A stretch of DNA of 23,049 nt from Desulfobacterales bacterium (GTDB lineage: Bacteria > Desulfobacterota > Desulfobacteria > Desulfobacterales > UBA11574), in the NCBI GenBank assembly GCA_030145595.1, contig JAQYVG010000014.1, positions 1 to 23,049 of the forward strand, read 5' to 3'. The notes below the pieces were generated by a model that saw nothing but the letters and a program-made list of their open reading frames with translations, was not told the origin of the DNA and searched no databases. Numbering within the stretch: position 1 is the first letter of the stretch; each line of letters begins with the position of its first letter. The position numbers and the translations under genes were made by a program. This document shows positions 20,329-23,049 of this stretch, piece after piece.

Positions 20329-21354
20329 ATGAAATTTAAATTCACCAAGGTATTGGTCACCGGCGCGGCCGGTTTTATCGGTTATCACCTGTCAAAGCGC
20401 CTTTTACAAAATGGCTGTCATGTTACCGGTATAGACAACCTCAATCCATACTATGATGTCCGTCTTAAAGCAGCCCGTCTTGACAAGCTGACACCTTTTG
20501 AAAACTTTTCCTTTTCCAAAATTGACCTTTCCGATCCAAAGGCTTTGGAGAAGATTTTTGGCGATACACAATTTGATGTTGTTGTTAATCTGGCCGCCCA
20601 GGCCGGTGTCAGGTATTCTCTTGAAAATCCTCAAGCTTATGTAGATGCGAACATTGCAGGCTTTGTTAATATTCTGGAATGTTGCCGGTACAACGATATT
20701 CAGCATCTGGTATTTGCCTCATCCAGCTCTGTTTACGGGGCCAATACCAAAATGCCTTTTTCAGTTCACCACAATGTAGATCACCCTGTGTCCCTGTATG
20801 CTGCTACAAAAAAAACAAATGAACTCATGGCACACACTTACAGCCACCTGTTCGGACTTGCCTGCACCGGCCTTAGGTTTTTTACGGTTTACGGGCCCTG
20901 GGGACGACCTGACATGGCCCTTTTTCTTTTTACCAGGGCCATTCTGGAAGAACAATCGATAAAAGTATTTAATCACGGCCGGATGCAGCGAGATTTTACC
21001 TACATCGACGATATCATAGAGGGTGTTGTAAGGGTAATGGGTCAACGCCCGGAACCGAATCCGACCTGGAGCGGAGACAATCCAGACCCCGGAACATCGT
21101 ATACCCGCTATAAAATTTATAATATCGGAAACAATAATCCGGTTGAGTTAATGGATTTTATTGCGGCCATCGAAGATGCCCTTGGCCGCCGGGCTAAAAA
21201 AGAATTCCTTGATCTTCAGCCGGGTGATGTACCTGCAACGTATGCTGATATTGACGACCTGATAGAAGATGTCGGCTTTAAACCAGGCACCTCCATCGAT
21301 ACCGGGATCCAACGTTTTGTGGCCTGGTTCAAGGAGTATTACAAGTACCAGTAA
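20329..21354 (+). CDS. UDP-glucuronate 4-epimerase
   Basis: A 341-residue extended SDR. The motif TGAAGFIG (11-18), the family marker GIDNLNPYYDVRLKAARL, LAAQAGVRYSLENP, SSSSVYGANTKMPF and Y157xxxK161 are all in place, followed by RFFTVYGPWGRPDMAL and the AYSHLFGL-type region. This is the CapI/LspL type that turns UDP-glucuronate into UDP-galacturonate for capsule or LPS sugars. The next gene, UDP-glucose 6-dehydrogenase, makes its substrate. An AGGTG ribosome site sits at the end of the preceding gene. Length is normal. Confidence 0.92.
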   Translation: MKFKFTKVLVTGAAGFIGYHLSKRLLQNGCHVTGIDNLNPYYDVRLKAARLDKLTPFENFSFSKIDLSDPKALEKIFGDTQFDVVVNLAAQAGVRYSLENPQAYVDANIAGFVNILECCRYNDIQHLVFASSSSVYGANTKMPFSVHHNVDHPVSLYAATKKTNELMAHTYSHLFGLACTGLRFFTVYGPWGRPDMALFLFTRAILEEQSIKVFNHGRMQRDFTYIDDIIEGVVRVMGQRPEPNPTWSGDNPDPGTSYTRYKIYNIGNNNPVELMDFIAAIEDALGRRAKKEFLDLQPGDVPATYADIDDLIEDVGFKPGTSIDTGIQRFVAWFKEYYKYQ

Positions 21355-21582
21355 GGTTCAGAGATTCAGAGGCTCAGAGGTTGAACGGTTCAGAGGTTAA
21401 CCCAGAACGCAGAACCTGGAACCAATCAGCTTAGGTAGAACACAGATGACACGGATTTTGCGGATTTTCACGGATTTTAATTATTTTATCTGTATCTGTG
21501 TAGATCCGTTTTAATCTGTGTTATCCGCGTTCCATTGAACGCAGAACCCAGAACTTAGAACCCAGAACCTTTGAACCCTCTG
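21355..21582. repeat. composite dispersed repeat, copy B
   Basis: It starts at the base after the epimerase stop codon with GGTTCAGAG-type units and AACCCAGAACGCAGAACC. The core has AACACAGAT (21439-21447) pairing with ATCTGTGTT (21514-21522) and ACGGAT with ATCCGT inside. It ends with CCAGAACCTTTGAACCC at the ribosome site of the next gene. Over 125 bases it differs from copy A by one substitution and one missing base. Confidence 0.85.
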
Positions 21583-21596
21583 AAAAGGTGATTTGA

Positions 21597-22892
21597 ATGA
21601 AAATAGCTATTATCGGAACAGGATATGTGGGGCTGGTTGCCGGAGCCGGATTTGCAAACCTTGGTAACGAAGTGATCTGCTTTGATATTGACAAGGCCAA
21701 GATAGATCAGCTCTCAGACGGAGTAATGACGATTTATGAGCCCGGTCTGGAGGAAATCCACCAAAGAAATCTTAAAACCGGCCGGCTCACCTTTACAACC
21801 GACGGCATCAAAGCGGTCCAGGAGTCTGATATTATTTTTATCTGCGTCGGCACTCCCGAAAACGAGCAGCAGGAAGCGGACCTGACCGCAGTGCAAGCAG
21901 CCGCAAAAACTATTGGCAGATATATGAATAGTTATAAGATTGTTGTCAATAAAAGTACGGTGCCGGTAGGAACTGCCGATCTGGTTAAAAAAATAATAGC
22001 CCAAAACCAGCAGGAAAAAATAGAATTTGATGTTGTCTCCAACCCTGAATTTTTAAGGGAGGGGGCTGCTGTAAAAGATTTTGAAAACCCGGACAGAATT
22101 GTGATCGGTACGGATAGCAAGAAAGCCGAAGAAATTATGACTTCGTTGTACCGTTCGCGTGCAAGAACCGATCGGCCGATTATGGTTACCGGCATAAGGA
22201 GTGCCGAGATTATCAAATATGCCTGCAATACCATGCTGGCAACCCGGATAAGCTTTATGAACCAGATTGCTTATCTATGTGAAAAAACCGGTGCGGATAT
22301 TAAGGAAGTTGCCAAGGGCATGGGTTTTGATCGCAGGATTGGACCCCGCTTTCTGCAGGCAGGCGTCGGTTTTGGCGGCAGCTGTTTTCCGAAAGACGTT
22401 AAGGCGCTTATCGTAACGTTGAAAGAAAACGATTGTGATGCCGACCTGTTTGAAGCCGTAGCCAGGATTAACGAGATCCAGAAAAACATTGCAGTAGAAA
22501 AACTCAAGTCTGTAATGGAGATTAAGGACCGTACCATAGCTGTCTGGGGAATTTCGTTCAAGCCCAAAACAGATGATATCAGAGAAGCGCCTGCACTGAT
22601 AATCATAAGAGCTTTACAGAAGCTGGGAGCAAAAGTTAACGCTTGTGATCCGGTCGCAATTGAGAACGCCAAAAAACAATTAGACCAAGTCAAGTTCTTT
22701 GAAAATCCTTATGAATCCATCCGCGACTGCGATGCTTTAATAATTGCCACCGAATGGAATGAGTTCCGCAACTTGGATATGCGGGCGGTAAAAATCCTTT
22801 TAAAAAATCCGATTATCATTGACGGTAGAAACATCTATGATCCCAAAGAGATGAGAGCACTTGGATTTGAGTATATGGGAATCGGCAGGTAA
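21597..22892 (+). CDS. ugd: UDP-glucose 6-dehydrogenase
   Basis: A 431-residue enzyme that oxidises UDP-glucose twice with NAD+ to UDP-glucuronate. The N-terminal Rossmann motif is GTGYVG (7-12). VGTPENEQ, STVPVGT, SNPEFLREG and AEIIKYACN (K207) follow. The catalytic cysteine is C263 in GFGGSCFPKD with D267. The C-terminal UDP-binding half has WGISFKPKTDDIREAP and IIDGRNIYDP. AAAAGGTGATTTGA gives the ribosome site. Placed between two copies of the composite repeat, it supplies substrate to the UDP-glucuronate 4-epimerase encoded upstream. Confidence 0.97.
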   Translation: MKIAIIGTGYVGLVAGAGFANLGNEVICFDIDKAKIDQLSDGVMTIYEPGLEEIHQRNLKTGRLTFTTDGIKAVQESDIIFICVGTPENEQQEADLTAVQAAAKTIGRYMNSYKIVVNKSTVPVGTADLVKKIIAQNQQEKIEFDVVSNPEFLREGAAVKDFENPDRIVIGTDSKKAEEIMTSLYRSRARTDRPIMVTGIRSAEIIKYACNTMLATRISFMNQIAYLCEKTGADIKEVAKGMGFDRRIGPRFLQAGVGFGGSCFPKDVKALIVTLKENDCDADLFEAVARINEIQKNIAVEKLKSVMEIKDRTIAVWGISFKPKTDDIREAPALIIIRALQKLGAKVNACDPVAIENAKKQLDQVKFFENPYESIRDCDALIIATEWNEFRNLDMRAVKILLKNPIIIDGRNIYDPKEMRALGFEYMGIGR

Positions 22893-23049
22893 AGAGGTTC
22901 AGAGGTTCAGAGGTTCAGAGGTTGGAAGGTTCAGAGGTTAACCCAGAACGCAGAACCCAGAACGCAGAACCCGGAACCAATCAGCTTAGGTAGAACACAG
23001 ATGACACGGATTTTGCGGATTTTCACGGATTTTATATTATTTTATCTGT
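22893..23049. repeat. composite dispersed repeat, copy C (cut by the window end)
   Basis: It starts at the base after the ugd stop codon with four GAGGTTCA-type units. Then come AACCCAGAACGCAGAACC blocks, AACCAATCAGCTTAGG and AACACAGAT (22994-23002), and the core as far as TTTTATCTGT. The visible part agrees with copies A and B except for the 1-2 positions where those differ from each other. Confidence 0.85.

Overview
The window looks like chromosomal DNA of an anaerobic, flagellated sulfur- or sulfate-metabolising member of the Desulfobacterota. Support comes from the stacked heterodisulfide-reductase-like (Hdr), TusA and DsrE genes, sigma-54 regulation, MotAB, a GEMM-I riboswitch, and dispersed repeats of a kind I recall from such genomes. 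The assignment is an inference from gene content; there is no rRNA or other marker gene here. I see no tRNA, rRNA, CRISPR array, intact insertion sequence or phage gene.

Region 1 (101-9127): after a small membrane export-type protein on the minus strand, a PAS-AAA-Fis sigma-54 activator lies divergent to a ten-product plus-strand cluster. The space between them holds six TTAACA/TGTTAA half-sites and a consensus -24/-12 promoter. The cluster encodes a cysteine-less TusA-like protein, a TusA with CPxP, a FlpD/MvhD electron-transfer subunit, two HdrA-like flavoproteins whose iron-sulfur domains are complementary, a small winged-helix protein, HdrC, an HdrB with only one intact CCG site, and a DsrE-family protein. 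The likely job is moving sulfane sulfur on TusA/DsrE carriers and coupling its oxidation or reduction to a soluble Hdr electron-transfer complex. An MBL-fold hydrolase follows (9571-10533) after a 443-base non-coding gap.

Region 2 (10653-15353, minus strand): a DUF2889 protein, two small proteins under a striking leader, an SH3/coiled-coil/anchor envelope protein, an MFS transporter and quinolinate synthase NadA. The leader has a sigma-28 promoter, a c-di-GMP-I (GEMM-I) riboswitch and an intrinsic terminator placed in series.

Region 3 (15354-19365): a 942-base intergenic stretch with repeats and a second consensus sigma-54 promoter leads into an HDOD-MotA-MotB-PilZ operon. Together with the sigma-28/GEMM unit 4 kb away, this makes c-di-GMP and motility the second theme of the window.

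Region 4 (19366-23049): a sugar-nucleotide block of GalE-like epimerase, UDP-glucuronate 4-epimerase and UDP-glucose 6-dehydrogenase, for UDP-GlcA/UDP-GalA supply to a surface polysaccharide. Near-identical composite repeats sit directly after the second and third genes, and another copy lies in the HDOD leader.

The strongest leads are the sigma-28 + riboswitch + terminator unit and the sigma-54-controlled Hdr/TusA/DsrE module with its unusual cysteine losses.
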